Position numbers and translations under genes: made by a program. A DNA stretch of 64,000 bases from Sinohyriopsis cumingii (lineage: Eukaryota > Mollusca > Bivalvia > Unionida > Unionidae): assembly GCA_028554795.2 (NCBI GenBank), contig CM068827.1, forward strand, positions 138,316,493-138,380,492. Reading direction: 5' to 3'. The notes under the pieces were generated by a model. The model worked only from the letters and a program-made list of their open reading frames with translations. It was not told where the DNA came from and did no database searches. Of this stretch, positions 19,213-29,386 are shown piece by piece (within the stretch, counting starts at the first letter, position 1; every line of letters starts with the position of its first letter).

Positions 19213-22200
19213 ATGAAACGATCCTATTCATTCGAGAAGAAAGAAGAAGAAAGTAAGAGGCAGAAACGTGATCTATCGCCTCGTACCAGGGCTGAAATCT
19301 TGGCCCAAATTCATGCCAGTGATTTTGAAGAGGACATGAGTGAACCAGAATCCGAACCCTCTAAACCAAGTTCGCCACCCTTAGTCGACCCTGAAAAATA
19401 CTATTCCATTCGAGAGACGGAAAAGCGCTCCTCTAGAAAATTTAGAACCACGGCTTAGAAATACACAGTGAAGTTTAAAGATTTCAAGGCTGAAGAACCG
19501 TTAGAGAAAGCAGAAGTGTTCATCACTGGGGTGTGGGATTCTTTGCTCACCACACTCAAGCGACAATGTCAACCCAAAGAAGACGATCGCTAGAGACTTT
19601 CCATACAACATGACGGTTTGAAATCCCCTGTTTGGATCGAGTTTAGCACCCCTGCAGAATTGACCGCTTCCAAAGTCATGGACAAGATTCAACACGTGCA
19701 ACAATCTAATGACCAGTTTGACATCACCGATGGTAAAGCCACATTGGACATGACCCACGTCTCTCCTCCTCAAGGGACCGGACGCAAAAAGATGTTATTG
19801 GTGAACGAGCTTCGCAGCATTAAGCGTAGCCTTGTCCAAATTCACAATCCTCAAGACCAGGTGTGTTTAGCTTGAGCCATCGTGGTGGGACGAACCTATG
19901 CCAACAAGAACGACACGGCAAAATGGAAAAGAGCCTGGAAAACTATTCAACGATCCGATCGAGCCAAACAGCGAAACGAAGCAGAAATCCTCTTACAACA
20001 AGCCGGACTGTCCAAAGACACACCCTGTGGCATTCCTGAGATGCAAAAATTGCAAGATGCCCTAGCTCCACGCTACACCTTGAAAGTGCACCCTCAAGAA
20101 GTGCCCGGACTTCTGTTCTTTCGAGGCCAAGACTTTAAGGACGGAAAATACATTCATGTCTATTATCACGATGAACATTTCGATACCATTACCAGTATCA
20201 CCGGATTCCTGGGATACAGTTATTACTGTGAGAAATGTGACCATGGTTATAATAATCGAGAGCAACACAAGCATTGTGGATTAAAATGCTCAGGATGTTT
20301 GGCCTCTTCACCTTGTCTGAGCGAAGGACCAGTGCCTTGTTCAACTTGTCTGCGCACGTTTGTCAGCCCTACCTGTTACCAACAACATCTGAAGACGCAA
20401 GGTTCACAGCAGAAATGTATTTGTCAACTCCTGAGATTGTGCCCTACATGTGGACAAGGCATATGTACCAATGCTGCCAAGGCACACGTATGTCGAGGAA
20501 AGAAAAAATGTCACATTTGTCACCACATCGTGGACTTGGAACATCAATGTTACGTGCAAAAATACCAACCCCCACCAGAGAAAGAGGACGGTCACAAGAA
20601 GAAAGGCAATTTCATCTTGCTTGATTTCGAATGCATGCAAGAGACCGGCATTCACATTCCTAATTTCTGCGTGGCTCATCGAGCGTGCGAGAAGTGCATT
20701 CAAGAACCTATCTTCAGTCATTGCCCTCACTGCAGCAAGATTCCCGGAGGAAGTGAAAAAATCTTTCGGGGACCGAACACGTTAGCGGATTTTGCCCAAT
20801 GGGTCTTAGACCCCATCGACAAGACGTGGAGCCAAGAGGACATCGAACGTTACGGAGATTGTCATCGTCATGCCACGGTGATGGCTCACAATTTCTCCGG
20901 ATACGATGGACAGTTTCTTTTGAGGTACTATACGGAACATGGCACCGAACGTCCTAAAGTGACTTTGAACGGAGCCAAAATCATTTTCATGCAAGTGGGA
21001 CAAGTACAGTTTAAAGATTCGATGAGCTATTTGGGCATGCCTTTGAGCCGAATGCCTAAAACGTTTGGAATGACAGAAATGGCTAAAGGGTACTTTCCAC
21101 ACTTTTTCAATACGGAAGCCAATCAACACGCCGTTCTACCCCATTTACCTGAGGCTCACTATTACGACCCCGACAACATGCGTACCGAACAACGAGAAGC
21201 TTTCTACGCTTGGTACCAGGCTCACGCCTCGGACCCTTTCGACTTTCAGGAAGAAATGCTAAAGTATTGTCGTTCCGACATGGACAATTTACGGCGTTGC
21301 TGTGGACAATTTCGAGAACTGTTCATGGAACACTGAGGGGTCGATCCTTTGAAAGAAGCTTGCACCATTGCCAAAGCGTGTTCCTTAGGGTATCGACAAC
21401 GATTCATGCCTGAAAAGACCGTTGCTGTTATCAGTCCTCAAACGACCCACTTTGTCAAATGTCAATACTCGGTCAAAGCCCTACGCTGGTTACATTACTT
21501 GTGCGACAAGGAAGACAAATGGATTCAGCATGCCCGCAACGGAGGGGGTGAAAAGACCATCGGAACGTATTCGGTCGATGGCTGGGACTTAGAAAACCCA
21601 AAGATCGTGTACGAGTTTAACAGTTGTTTATTTCACTGATGTCCCGTCTGTTACCCTGACCGTGACACTAAAAATCAGTTTTTACAAAGAACCATGGAAG
21701 ACTTGTACCACGACACTTGTCAGCGGCGCCTAAAGTTGGAACAGCAAGGATACCAAGTGGTGGAAATGTGGGAACACGAGTACGATCACCGTATGAAAAC
21801 CGATCCCGAGTTTAAACGCCTCGTGGAAAGTTACCAGTTCATGGACCCGCTGAACCCGAGGGATAGTTTGTACGGAGGAAGGACCAATGCCACCTGTTTG
21901 CTGTACCAAGCCGACGAAGAGAAAGGAGAAGAAATCAAATACTTGGATGTGTGTTCGCTGTATCCCTACGTGTGCAAATATTGTCGCTTTCCTGTAGGGC
22001 ACCCGCAATTGTTCACGGAACACATCGACCTGAAAAACATTCGACAATACGAAGGCTTGATCAAGTGTAAAGTTTTGCCCCCCACGAACCTATACCATCC
22101 CGTCTTACCTCACCATTGCCAAGGCAAACTGATGTTTCCATTGTGCCGTACTTGTGCCGAAACGTGCAACCAAGATCAACCTTGTCAGCACACCCAGGAA

Positions 22201-23250
22201 GAACGTGCCTTGACGGGAACCTGGGTCAGCGTAGAATTGTTCAAAGCTCTTTACATGGGATACCAACTGTTAGAAGTGTACGAAATTTGCCACTTTCCCA
22301 AGACACAACAATACCACAAGGGTGATCCCAGTCAGAAAGGCATTTTCGCTGACTACGTGGATGCCTTTTTGAAACTGAAACAAGAAGCCAGCGGCTATCC
22401 TTCCTGGTGTCACACTCCCGAAGACCAAATACAATTCAAAGAGAAATACTATGAACAAGAAGGCATCTCTTTAGACCACATCGAGAAAAACGAAGGCAGG
22501 CGATCATTTGCCAAAGTGATGTTAAATTGCTTGTGGGGTAGAATGGCACAATGACCGTGTTTACCCAAGACGGAATATTTGACAGAACCTTCCCGCTACT
22601 TCCAGATGATTCACGACAAAACCAAATACATGAAACACGTGGACGTCGTTCGAGAGAATTTGATCTTGGTCAATTACGAAGAAGATCTGGACTTTGTACA
22701 ATACGACCCTTTTGGAAATGTCATCATTGCGGCTTACGTGACAGCTCATGCTCGCTTAAAATTGTACGAAGCTTTAGAACTGTTAAGGGAACGCGTCCTG
22801 TACTTTGACACGGACAGCTGCATTTACATCCATCACCCGAGTCAACAGCACCCTAACATCGAAGGAGACCGTTTAGGAACCTGGACAGACGAGCATCCCG
22901 ACGACAAGATTCTAAGTTTCGTCAGTGGCGGTCCTAAAAATTACGGCTACGAATACCGGGACAAACAAGGAGAAGTGCACACGACGTGCAAAGTGAAAGG
23001 ACTGACTCTGAATTATCGTACCAGTCGAGTGGTCAACTTTGGGGTATTGAAAGAAGCCTTGCAATCGGGAGAGGATGGAAACTTTAAAGTGACCACCTAT
23101 CAACCCAACAAGATTGTACGTTTACCCACTCACCACATCGTCAGTCGACCCCTGGAAAAAGTCTATCAAATTGTGTACCAGAAGCGAGTGCGACTTCCCA
23201 ATCATTTCACCTTGCCGTATGGACACGTTGGTATAAAACATTGGTTGTAA
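19213..23250 (+). pseudogene. Protein-primed family B DNA polymerase, six in-frame stops
   Basis: About 1345 codons in one continuous frame. Order: charged N-terminus, a Cys/His-rich region (codons about 338-450), exonuclease motifs LLDFEC (about 469), HNFSGYDGQF (about 558) and YCRSDMDN (about 684), polymerase motif A DVCSLYP (about 911), motif B KVMLNCLWG (about 1100) and motif C DTDS (about 1198). It would replicate the element by protein priming, as in other Polintons. Stops: TAG at 19456 and 19591; TGA at 19873, 21334, 21637 and 22552. No frameshift is seen, so the lesions are point changes only. Confidence 0.93.
23232..23238 (+). promoter_or_regulatory. TATA box of first BIR gene
   Basis: TATAAAA overlapping the last codons of the polymerase, 42 bases before the start at 23274. 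Confidence 0.5.
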
Positions 23251-23273
23251 GAGGATAGTCATCCACCAGAAAG

Positions 23274-23711
23274 ATGACTTCGCCACAGCAAGAATCGAGT
23301 GAGAAAGCCGATGAGAACTCCAAGTTCAAACCCTACCATTTTCCAGTCTTCTTACCTGACTATTGTGATTGTGCCCGTCGATTGGACACGTTTCAGAAAT
23401 GGCCTACGGATAGGGAAGGATTACCTTCTTCGCATGTTTTAGCTAGAACAGGATTTGTCTACTTGGGACCTGAGTCAGGATTGGGATACGAGGTACAGTG
23501 TTTCGCTTGCGGACTGAAGTTACGAATGGATCTATGTATCTATAAAGATTCAGCTATTCTGGAACATACTCGATGGTCTCCGCACTGCCCTTACCTTTCT
23601 TTGGCCTTTCCACCCATCACACTACGGTACAATGTTGACGGTACCTTAGAGACGGTACCTTCCGAAACAAGACATAAAAAACATAAAAAAGGAAAGATGT
23701 ACAAGCTATAG
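23274..23711 (+). CDS. BIR-domain (IAP-like) protein 1
   Basis: 145 residues with one BIR domain, about residues 22-112. Zinc ligands are C76, C79, H98 and C105. The R..TF..WP start, ARTGFVYLG and EHTRWSPHCPYL are typical of the family. The usual Trp between the second Cys and the His is not seen. There is no RING or CARD. BIR proteins bind caspases or IAP antagonists, so an anti-apoptotic role is likely but inferred. It has its own TATA box. Confidence 0.9.
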   Translation: MTSPQQESSEKADENSKFKPYHFPVFLPDYCDCARRLDTFQKWPTDREGLPSSHVLARTGFVYLGPESGLGYEVQCFACGLKLRMDLCIYKDSAILEHTRWSPHCPYLSLAFPPITLRYNVDGTLETVPSETRHKKHKKGKMYKL

Positions 23712-23727
23712 ACTGCATTGCGACTAG

Positions 23728-23735
23728 TATAAAAA
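23728..23735 (+). promoter_or_regulatory. TATA box of second BIR gene
   Basis: TATAAAAA 57-64 bases before the start at 23792. Confidence 0.5.
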
Positions 23736-23791
23736 GGGGGCTATGGTCAAGATCGATAGTTCATTGTGACTACCAAGACCGAGCGAACAAG

Positions 23792-24529
23792 ATGAATACT
23801 TTGAAAGAGACATCGTTCCAGTTTGGGGATTGTAAAAAAGTTGTATCTTCCTCTAGTGTGACTAATATTGGATGGATAAGACCCATGCATTGCGACGGAA
23901 AATGTCCGGAAGGAAACTGCGATTGTCCATGTGGTTACCATTGTAATTGCGTAACGGAGTTTGCAGACGAGTGCGATTGTGAGCCTTGCGATGGGTACGA
24001 TGCTGTACGTTGTGACCTGAGCGATGCCGTAAAGCATCATGGGAACTTTGTTCTCACTACCCCTGTCATGGAAAGTGATGCTGTGCGTGTCAAACCTGAG
24101 GGATGCGAAAGCGATGCCGCTCGTCCTCTTAGACATTTTACCGGGTTTAAAGGGGAATGTTCACCTTCACGTCTACCCCCCTATGGATGTCATCCAGCCC
24201 TGAGCAAACTCCTGTTCCTGTCACCCAACCCTCATCGAAACGAACCTGTGAAAAACGAATATTCGTTTCCTGTGCGTTTGTCGGAATACTGCGACTTTGA
24301 AAATCGTCTTCAATCGTTCAAAGGAAAATGGCCTAAGTATCTGGGAGGACCGACCCCCGAAGAATTAGCCAGAGCCGGATTTTTCTACTTGGGCGAAGGA
24401 GATAAAGTCAAGTGCTTCAGTTGCGGTGTGTCACTTCACCACTGGGAACCGCAAGATTCGGCCTACGTAGAACATGCTCGATGGTCACCGAATTGTCATT
24501 ACTTACCCTTAGTGGGACCGAGACATTGA
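23792..24529 (+). CDS. BIR-domain (IAP-like) protein 2 with Cys-rich N-terminus
   Basis: 245 residues. The C-terminal BIR domain has ligands C208, C211, H228 and C235 in canonical spacing and the usual Trp. Ahead of it, residues about 30-75 form a dense Cys cluster (CDGKCPEGNCDCPCGYHCNC) that could bind metal; I recognise no named domain there. Sequence differs clearly from BIR protein 1, so the two genes are old duplicates or separate gains. Likely apoptosis-related by family. Confidence 0.88.
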   Translation: MNTLKETSFQFGDCKKVVSSSSVTNIGWIRPMHCDGKCPEGNCDCPCGYHCNCVTEFADECDCEPCDGYDAVRCDLSDAVKHHGNFVLTTPVMESDAVRVKPEGCESDAARPLRHFTGFKGECSPSRLPPYGCHPALSKLLFLSPNPHRNEPVKNEYSFPVRLSEYCDFENRLQSFKGKWPKYLGGPTPEELARAGFFYLGEGDKVKCFSCGVSLHHWEPQDSAYVEHARWSPNCHYLPLVGPRH

Positions 24530-24551
24530 AGTAACTTACCATAATCTGTAC

Positions 24552-25011
24552 ATGGATACTTTACAAGAGAACATTCGTGCTTTGCCTGTGGAGTTGAGAG
24601 AACGCATTTACCGAGAGCTGGTCAAAATACAAGTGAAACGTAAAGAACAATTGCATCCGTTACGTCACCGGTGTTTGAACCACTGGTACCTGAAGGCTAT
24701 ACAAGGACTGATTCAATTGAAGGTGTTCCATTGGAAATGACATTGATCAACGATCCCCCAGTTTTAAAAAGGATTGGTTTGTTATGGACGATTCTATCTA
24801 CTACATCATTGTAAACGTACTACATCGAATTCCAGAGGAAGAGTTAACGAATTACCAACATCTTGAACACAATGTCAGCTTGGTGAAAGAGGAAACTTCT
24901 GAACGAATTGCAATGTGTAAATTAGTAACTAAACGATTTAGATTCGACACTGAAGTAAAACCATGTCTGTGCAAAGAGTACATTTCTTGTGTCAGACCAA
25001 AGAGGATTTAG
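24552..25011 (+). pseudogene. F-box-like gene, tandem copy 1 (broken)
   Basis: Starts MDTLQENIRALPVELRERIY; LP.EL...IY..L is the pattern of an F-box first helix. A stop at 24738-24740 and a frame change separate it from the C-terminal part (24784-25011, RIPEEELTNYQHLEHNVSLV), which aligns with copy 3. Confidence 0.65.
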
Positions 25012-25023
25012 TATGACCTATTC

Positions 25024-25140
25024 ATGGATACTTTGCTAGAGAACATTCGTGCTTTGCCTGTGGAGTTGAGAGAACGCATTTACCGAGAACTGATCAAAAT
25101 ACAAGTGAAATCAAACGCAAAGTTATTCAACCGTTTTTAA
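25024..25140 (+). pseudogene. F-box-like gene, tandem copy 2 (truncated)
   Basis: Only the first about 29 codons match copies 1 and 3 (MDTLLENIRALPVELRERIY), then the sequence diverges and stops after 38 codons. Confidence 0.65.
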
Positions 25141-25257
25141 ATTATGCTCTGTTCCAAACTATAAGAAGACTGATTATGAGTGGATATTACATCAGGCACA
25201 AAGGTAAACGAGGCTATTGGCCACCACCCAACGATTCCAAAAACAGTATATATACTT

Positions 25258-25737
25258 ATGGATACTTTACAAGAGAACATTTTGGGCTTGCCTGAGGAGT
25301 TGAGAGAAAGCATTTACCGAGAGCTGGTGAAAATACAAGTCAAACGTAAAGAACAATTGCATCCGTTACGTCACCAGATCTTTAACCACTGGTACCTGAA
25401 TGGTATCAAAGAACTGATTCGTCAGAAATTGTTTCAGTGGTCGGACCTTGTTAGTGAGTTAGTGAATGAACGAAATGTTCATCATTTTGGTTACTTCGAG
25501 ATTCACCTAGAGCAACGCATTGAGGAAGACGAGTTAAAGGATTACCAACATATGTTACATGGAATCTACTTAGTGGAAGAGAAAACTTCTAATCGAAGTT
25601 TGAACTGTAGGTTACAGTATTCTAGATTTCCTTCTGGAGAACGAAGATGTCTGGGTAGAATGTACGTGTATTGCTTCCGAAAAAAAGAGAGTACAAAAAC
25701 AGGAATCCATGCCACGGCTTATGTCACAAGTGATTGA
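25258..25737 (+). CDS. F-box-like protein, tandem copy 3 (intact)
   Basis: 159 residues. The N-terminal LPEELRESIYRELVKIQ pattern fits an F-box; the rest (NHWYLNGIKELIRQKLFQW, EEDELKDYQHMLHG) is unknown. F-box proteins recruit substrates to SCF ubiquitin ligases; whether this short match is a true F-box needs a profile search. The end overlaps the next gene by 29 bases. A TATATATA sits only 4 bases before the ATG and is probably coincidental. Confidence 0.65.
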   Translation: MDTLQENILGLPEELRESIYRELVKIQVKRKEQLHPLRHQIFNHWYLNGIKELIRQKLFQWSDLVSELVNERNVHHFGYFEIHLEQRIEEDELKDYQHMLHGIYLVEEKTSNRSLNCRLQYSRFPSGERRCLGRMYVYCFRKKESTKTGIHATAYVTSD

Positions 25738-26251
25738 ACAGATTCCGTGGAAGGAACTCAATGACCATATTCAAACCGTGGATCATTACCATCGATTATT
25801 ACAAGAACTGTATCCATTTCAATTGGGGTCGACAAGTGGTGTGTGTCTTAGTGACTTGTTTTCTGGGATTTCGTTTACCAGCCGATTCTTTGTGGACTCT
25901 TTACGATCAGTACTTACCACATCCCCCATGGCCTTAAATGATCACGAAAAACTCCTTTTGCTCAAAGCCTTGCGTTTTCATCCGGATACTTCTCGAACTC
26001 AACAGGAAAAAAAGATTCGTCAACTTTTAGCTACCCAAGACGTGTATGACGATGTGTGTGTAGCTTGTGACTTACATCCCCATTGGACAGATGTCCGTGC
26101 CTGGAAAGAATGGGATTTTGAGGCTTGGACCCAAGAAGTGGCCCAGTATGCACGAGAGTTGTTCAAAGAAAAAAGTTACTTTTCAACCCGTGTTAGTGAC
26201 GGTACCAGAAGAACCCGTCACCCAGGACGGGACCGTCGTGGACAGGCCTGA
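25709..26251 (+). CDS. Unrecognised protein of 180 residues
   Basis: Mostly helical by composition, with WKELNDHIQTVDHYHRLLQE near the start and two Trp-rich segments (HPHWTDVRAWKEW, DFEAWTQEV). No known motif. It begins inside the end of the F-box-like gene and overlaps the following small membrane protein frame. Function unknown. Confidence 0.55.
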   Translation: MPRLMSQVIEQIPWKELNDHIQTVDHYHRLLQELYPFQLGSTSGVCLSDLFSGISFTSRFFVDSLRSVLTTSPMALNDHEKLLLLKALRFHPDTSRTQQEKKIRQLLATQDVYDDVCVACDLHPHWTDVRAWKEWDFEAWTQEVAQYARELFKEKSYFSTRVSDGTRRTRHPGRDRRGQA

Positions 26252-26438
26252 AAGACACTTTCGGGCGGACACTTGTGTGACCTTACCCCCTACTATAGAA
26301 CTGGTTAGAACATTACCCAAAACATGTTGTTGTACAGACACTTGTGTTTATTCCACATTCATGGTTATCATGTGCCTTTTATCCTTGTACTTAAGCCTTT
26401 GGCTTTTATGTATTTTTGTCTTTCGTATTCATGTTTGA
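26148..26438 (+). CDS. Small membrane protein, C-terminal anchor
   Basis: 96 residues from the ATG at 26148. A polar N-terminus and a Cys cluster (PKTCCCTDTC) come before one long hydrophobic segment, TFMVIMCLLSLYLSLWLLCI, near the end. It overlaps the previous gene in another frame by about 100 bases. AATAAA just after the stop is a likely poly(A) signal. Could be an envelope or host-membrane protein; inferred only. Confidence 0.5.
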   Translation: MHESCSKKKVTFQPVLVTVPEEPVTQDGTVVDRPERHFRADTCVTLPPTIELVRTLPKTCCCTDTCVYSTFMVIMCLLSLYLSLWLLCIFVFRIHV

Positions 26439-26469
26439 AACATTCAATAAACGTGTTCTGAAAAAAAAG

Positions 26470-26477
26470 TATATAAA
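26470..26477 (+). promoter_or_regulatory. TATA box of ATPase gene (copy B)
   Basis: TATATAAA, 47 bases before the start at 26524. Confidence 0.55.
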
Positions 26478-26523
26478 CTCTTGTCTTGTTTGTTTTCGTG
26501 TCACAAGTGACATTTCTCACACT

Positions 26524-27252
26524 ATGGCTACCTCTGCTGTCTCTGCTCCCTCTTCCTCTACTGTCAAAGTCATCGACGAACACTTAGATCGTGCCAGTTG
26601 GGAGGCTTTGTATCTTCGCCATCCCTTTAACATGCTCATTGCTGGACCTAGCGGTTCAGGCAAAATCGAATTCGTCAAACGTTTGATCGAACATAAACAT
26701 CATTTGATCGATCGGCCACCTCAACGGATCGTGTGGTGTTACAAAGAGTGGCAATCGGCGTACAGCCTCTTGCGAGAGAGTCAAGGCGATTCCATCGTGT
26801 TTGTGGAAGGCATTCCTAAACAAGACGACGGTATCGTCTCTGACTCCCGTCAAACCCATTTGGTCATTTTTGACGACATGTTAGGAGAAGACGAAGAAGA
26901 AATTAAACTGTGGTTCACGCGCAAAGGGCATCACCGTAATGCCAGTGTCGTTTACATCAACCAAAATTTGTTTCAACAAAGTAAAGCCCATAAAACCATC
27001 AGTCTCAATGCGCATTACGTGGTCTTGTTTAAAAGCCCTCGAGATAAATCGCAAGTGCAAGTCTTAGCCAAACAGTTAGGAACGCCTTGGCTGACTCAGG
27101 CGTACGACGATGCCACTCAAACTCCACACGCCTATTTACTCGTCGATTTGAAACCTACAACCCCCGCGGATTTGCGATTTCGTACCCACTTGTTTCACCA
27201 CTGGCGCCAAGACGGAGGGCCTGTCCTGTACACGTCTCCGTCCTCGACTTAA
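26524..27252 (+). CDS. Genome-packaging ATPase, FtsK-HerA type (copy B, open but Walker A altered)
   Basis: 242 residues in one open frame. Walker A at residues 41-48 reads GPSGSGKI: the final Thr of the family motif, present in copy A, is Ile here. Walker B HLVIFDDML is at about 112-120. An Arg-rich segment (FTRKGHHRNASVVY) and the QNLF motif follow as in Polinton ATPases. Because that Thr/Ser coordinates magnesium in P-loop enzymes, this product is probably inactive despite the open frame. Confidence 0.93.
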   Translation: MATSAVSAPSSSTVKVIDEHLDRASWEALYLRHPFNMLIAGPSGSGKIEFVKRLIEHKHHLIDRPPQRIVWCYKEWQSAYSLLRESQGDSIVFVEGIPKQDDGIVSDSRQTHLVIFDDMLGEDEEEIKLWFTRKGHHRNASVVYINQNLFQQSKAHKTISLNAHYVVLFKSPRDKSQVQVLAKQLGTPWLTQAYDDATQTPHAYLLVDLKPTTPADLRFRTHLFHHWRQDGGPVLYTSPSST

Positions 27253-27274
27253 TTTCACTCCACATAAAAAAATC

Positions 27275-27281
27275 TATAAAA
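27275..27281 (+). promoter_or_regulatory. TATA box of core-protein gene (copy B)
   Basis: TATAAAA 40 bases before the start at 27321. Confidence 0.5.
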
Positions 27282-27320
27282 ACCTCAGACCCTTTTTCGT
27301 CTGTCTCACACAACGTCAAC

Positions 27321-28227
27321 ATGACGTCCCTTCAGTCGCATCTTCCCGTCAAATTGATTCGTGCCTTGTATGGCATCAGTCGAGAAAAAAATCCACAAAC
27401 ACGAGCTCGTGTCTTAGAAGCTAGTCTCAAAGAAGTCTTACGATGGTTCACGGTGTCGGCACGTCAAATACTCCAAGGAATCATTCAGATTCCTCATCAA
27501 ACCAAACGCTTTTTCGATCGAAACAAAGTCGCTTTGGTCCAACTGGCCGATCCCCGCATCGACACTCAAACCAAAAAAACAAATCATTTTGAAACCTGGA
27601 GGGAGCGGTACTCTAGGAGGGTCATCATTCGCACTCTCTTAAGATGGGATCCTAATGCCCCCAAACTTATACCCAAGAAAAAAGTCCAACGAAGCCCCAA
27701 GAAGAAAAAGAAAAAGACCAGGTCCCCAAGGAGAACTTCTCCAGTGGCGGGACCCTCCTCTTACCAAACACCACCCCGGAAGAAGAAAAGAAGCCCCCAG
27801 AAAAAGAAACAGGGAAAAAGTCCCCAGAAAAAGAAAAGTCCACAGAAGAAAACTGGTCGCAAGAGAGGCACTTCGGCCAGGACGCAACTTTACACTTGCA
27901 AACCAGTGACTGCGTTTCCGGCATCCTCACGTTCATCCACTTCTCCGTTGATGACACCAAGAACTGAAGAGTACTTGGAGACGTTGATCACACCAAGAAC
28001 TTCCCAGTGGCAGGACCCTCCAATTTAGTGGCAGTGGCTGCTGCTCACAAAGTACCTTCTCCCAAAATCAAAGTTCAAGAAAGATCGGGCATGTTACAAA
28101 GTTTACTGGACTTGTCCAAGCAAGAACTGGCTCGATTTAGTCCGTTGCGTACCCCTGCACGAGTGTCATGCCTGTCCTCAAGTTGATACGCCGTAAAGGC
28201 AATCAGTGGCGACTCGTTCCAGTATAA
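27321..28227 (+). pseudogene. Basic core-like structural protein (copy B, frameshifted)
   Basis: Same protein as 898-1863. Opens MTSLQSHLPVKLIRALYGIS without the early stop of copy A. One extra A near 27574-27580 and one lost G near 27620 shift the frame for about 15 codons and then restore it. A later frameshift near 28010 diverts the open frame to a stop at 28028; the C-terminal part resumes in another frame and ends at the TAA 28225-28227. Very rich in Lys/Arg/Ser/Pro. Confidence 0.7.
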
Positions 28228-28286
28228 AAAAAGGCCTGTGACCAAGTCGGGGTATCAGTGTTTTTGGTGCTCCTGAAGACACAAAG

Positions 28287-28673
28287 ATGTCACCCTCCAG
28301 AAAACCCCAAGGAAAGAAAAGGAAAGGACTACCACCACGTTTAGTCAAACATGGGGACATGTTATCTGTCCTGTCCAAAGCTTCTCCACCTCTACGAAAA
28401 AAACTCATTCAATCGGCCTCCAAAGAGGTCATCGATACCGTGTGCGAATGTTGTTTGAACGTCTTGAAAGGCACGATCCCTTTGTCCAAACACCAGAAAC
28501 AATGCTTAGGCAAACATAGTCACGTTCTTCGCCAAATGGTTCAAATGAAAATTCCCATTCGTCAAAAAAAGAAGATGTTGGTCCAACGTGGAGGCATTTT
28601 ACCCCTCTTGTTAGGTCCCATACTGAAAGGAGTCTTGGGAACCATGTTGGGAGGACTGGTGGGAGCGAGATAA
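28287..28673 (+). CDS. Conserved Polinton protein with KKMLVQRGG motif (copy B, intact)
   Basis: 128 residues from this ATG, or 104 from the ATG at 28359 that also exists in copy A. Contains the Cys-Glu-Cys-Cys stretch, KKMLVQRGG and a hydrophobic Gly/Leu tail. The TATA run at 28223-28231 overlaps the previous stop. The 62-residue basic gene of copy A is absent from the gap before it. Confidence 0.75.
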   Translation: MSPSRKPQGKKRKGLPPRLVKHGDMLSVLSKASPPLRKKLIQSASKEVIDTVCECCLNVLKGTIPLSKHQKQCLGKHSHVLRQMVQMKIPIRQKKKMLVQRGGILPLLLGPILKGVLGTMLGGLVGAR

Positions 28674-28721
28674 AAAGGCCTCGGAAGTCCCAAGATCTCA
28701 GAATCGACCCCTGACAACCCC

Positions 28722-29366
28722 ATGGAAGGACGAAAACTGGCTTTAGTGCCTTACAAACGATGGATGGAATACCATCGGTGGCAAGAACAACGCACCCCGC
28801 ATTTACCTCCCAATCCCCATTTGAGCGAGATGTCCCAGTTACAACACGAATTGCAGTCCTTGATGGATCGCCAAGATTTGTCCCAAAGAGAAAAATCGCA
28901 AAAGTACGGTCAACTCTTGCAACGACTGCAACCCTTTCACCAGAAAGCTTTAGGCGAGACAGCTCTACCCACTCTGAAAGATTTTAAGACCTTGATGAAA
29001 AGTCCAGCACCATCACCAGTACCAGTACCAGTACCAGTACCACCACTACCAGTGACCAAGACAGAAAAAGGAGAAAAAGAAGAAGAAGGGTTTCAAACTC
29101 CACCAGAAAACGTACGCAAGTTAACAACACCACCTACCTCCAGAATTGGATGGATTACAAAGATTATGGCCACCCCTTCTTCATCACAAGAGAAAAAGAA
29201 AGTGAAGACAGAAGTGAAGACAGAAGTGAAACAAGAACCGATATCCCCCGCTCAGACATCCTCCTCTTCAACACCTATTGCCGGTTGCACACGCAAAGCA
29301 TTGCAATCCAAGAAAATACCCCAAGAGAAAAAGAGTAGCATCCTCCAAGAGTGGGTGCCTTATTAA
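28722..29366 (+). CDS. Conserved Polinton protein, LVPYKRW family (copy B, intact)
   Basis: 214 residues. The N-terminal 90 residues (LALVPYKRWMEYHRWQEQ, then a helical stretch) are the conserved part. The remainder is low-complexity with PVPVPVPV and KVKTEVKTEV repeats and many differences from copy A. It comes directly before the integrase. Function unknown; the LVP start is typical of a protein family found in animal Polintons. Confidence 0.75.
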   Translation: MEGRKLALVPYKRWMEYHRWQEQRTPHLPPNPHLSEMSQLQHELQSLMDRQDLSQREKSQKYGQLLQRLQPFHQKALGETALPTLKDFKTLMKSPAPSPVPVPVPVPPLPVTKTEKGEKEEEGFQTPPENVRKLTTPPTSRIGWITKIMATPSSSQEKKKVKTEVKTEVKQEPISPAQTSSSSTPIAGCTRKALQSKKIPQEKKSSILQEWVPY

Positions 29367-29386
29367 CACACCAACCAACACAAAAA

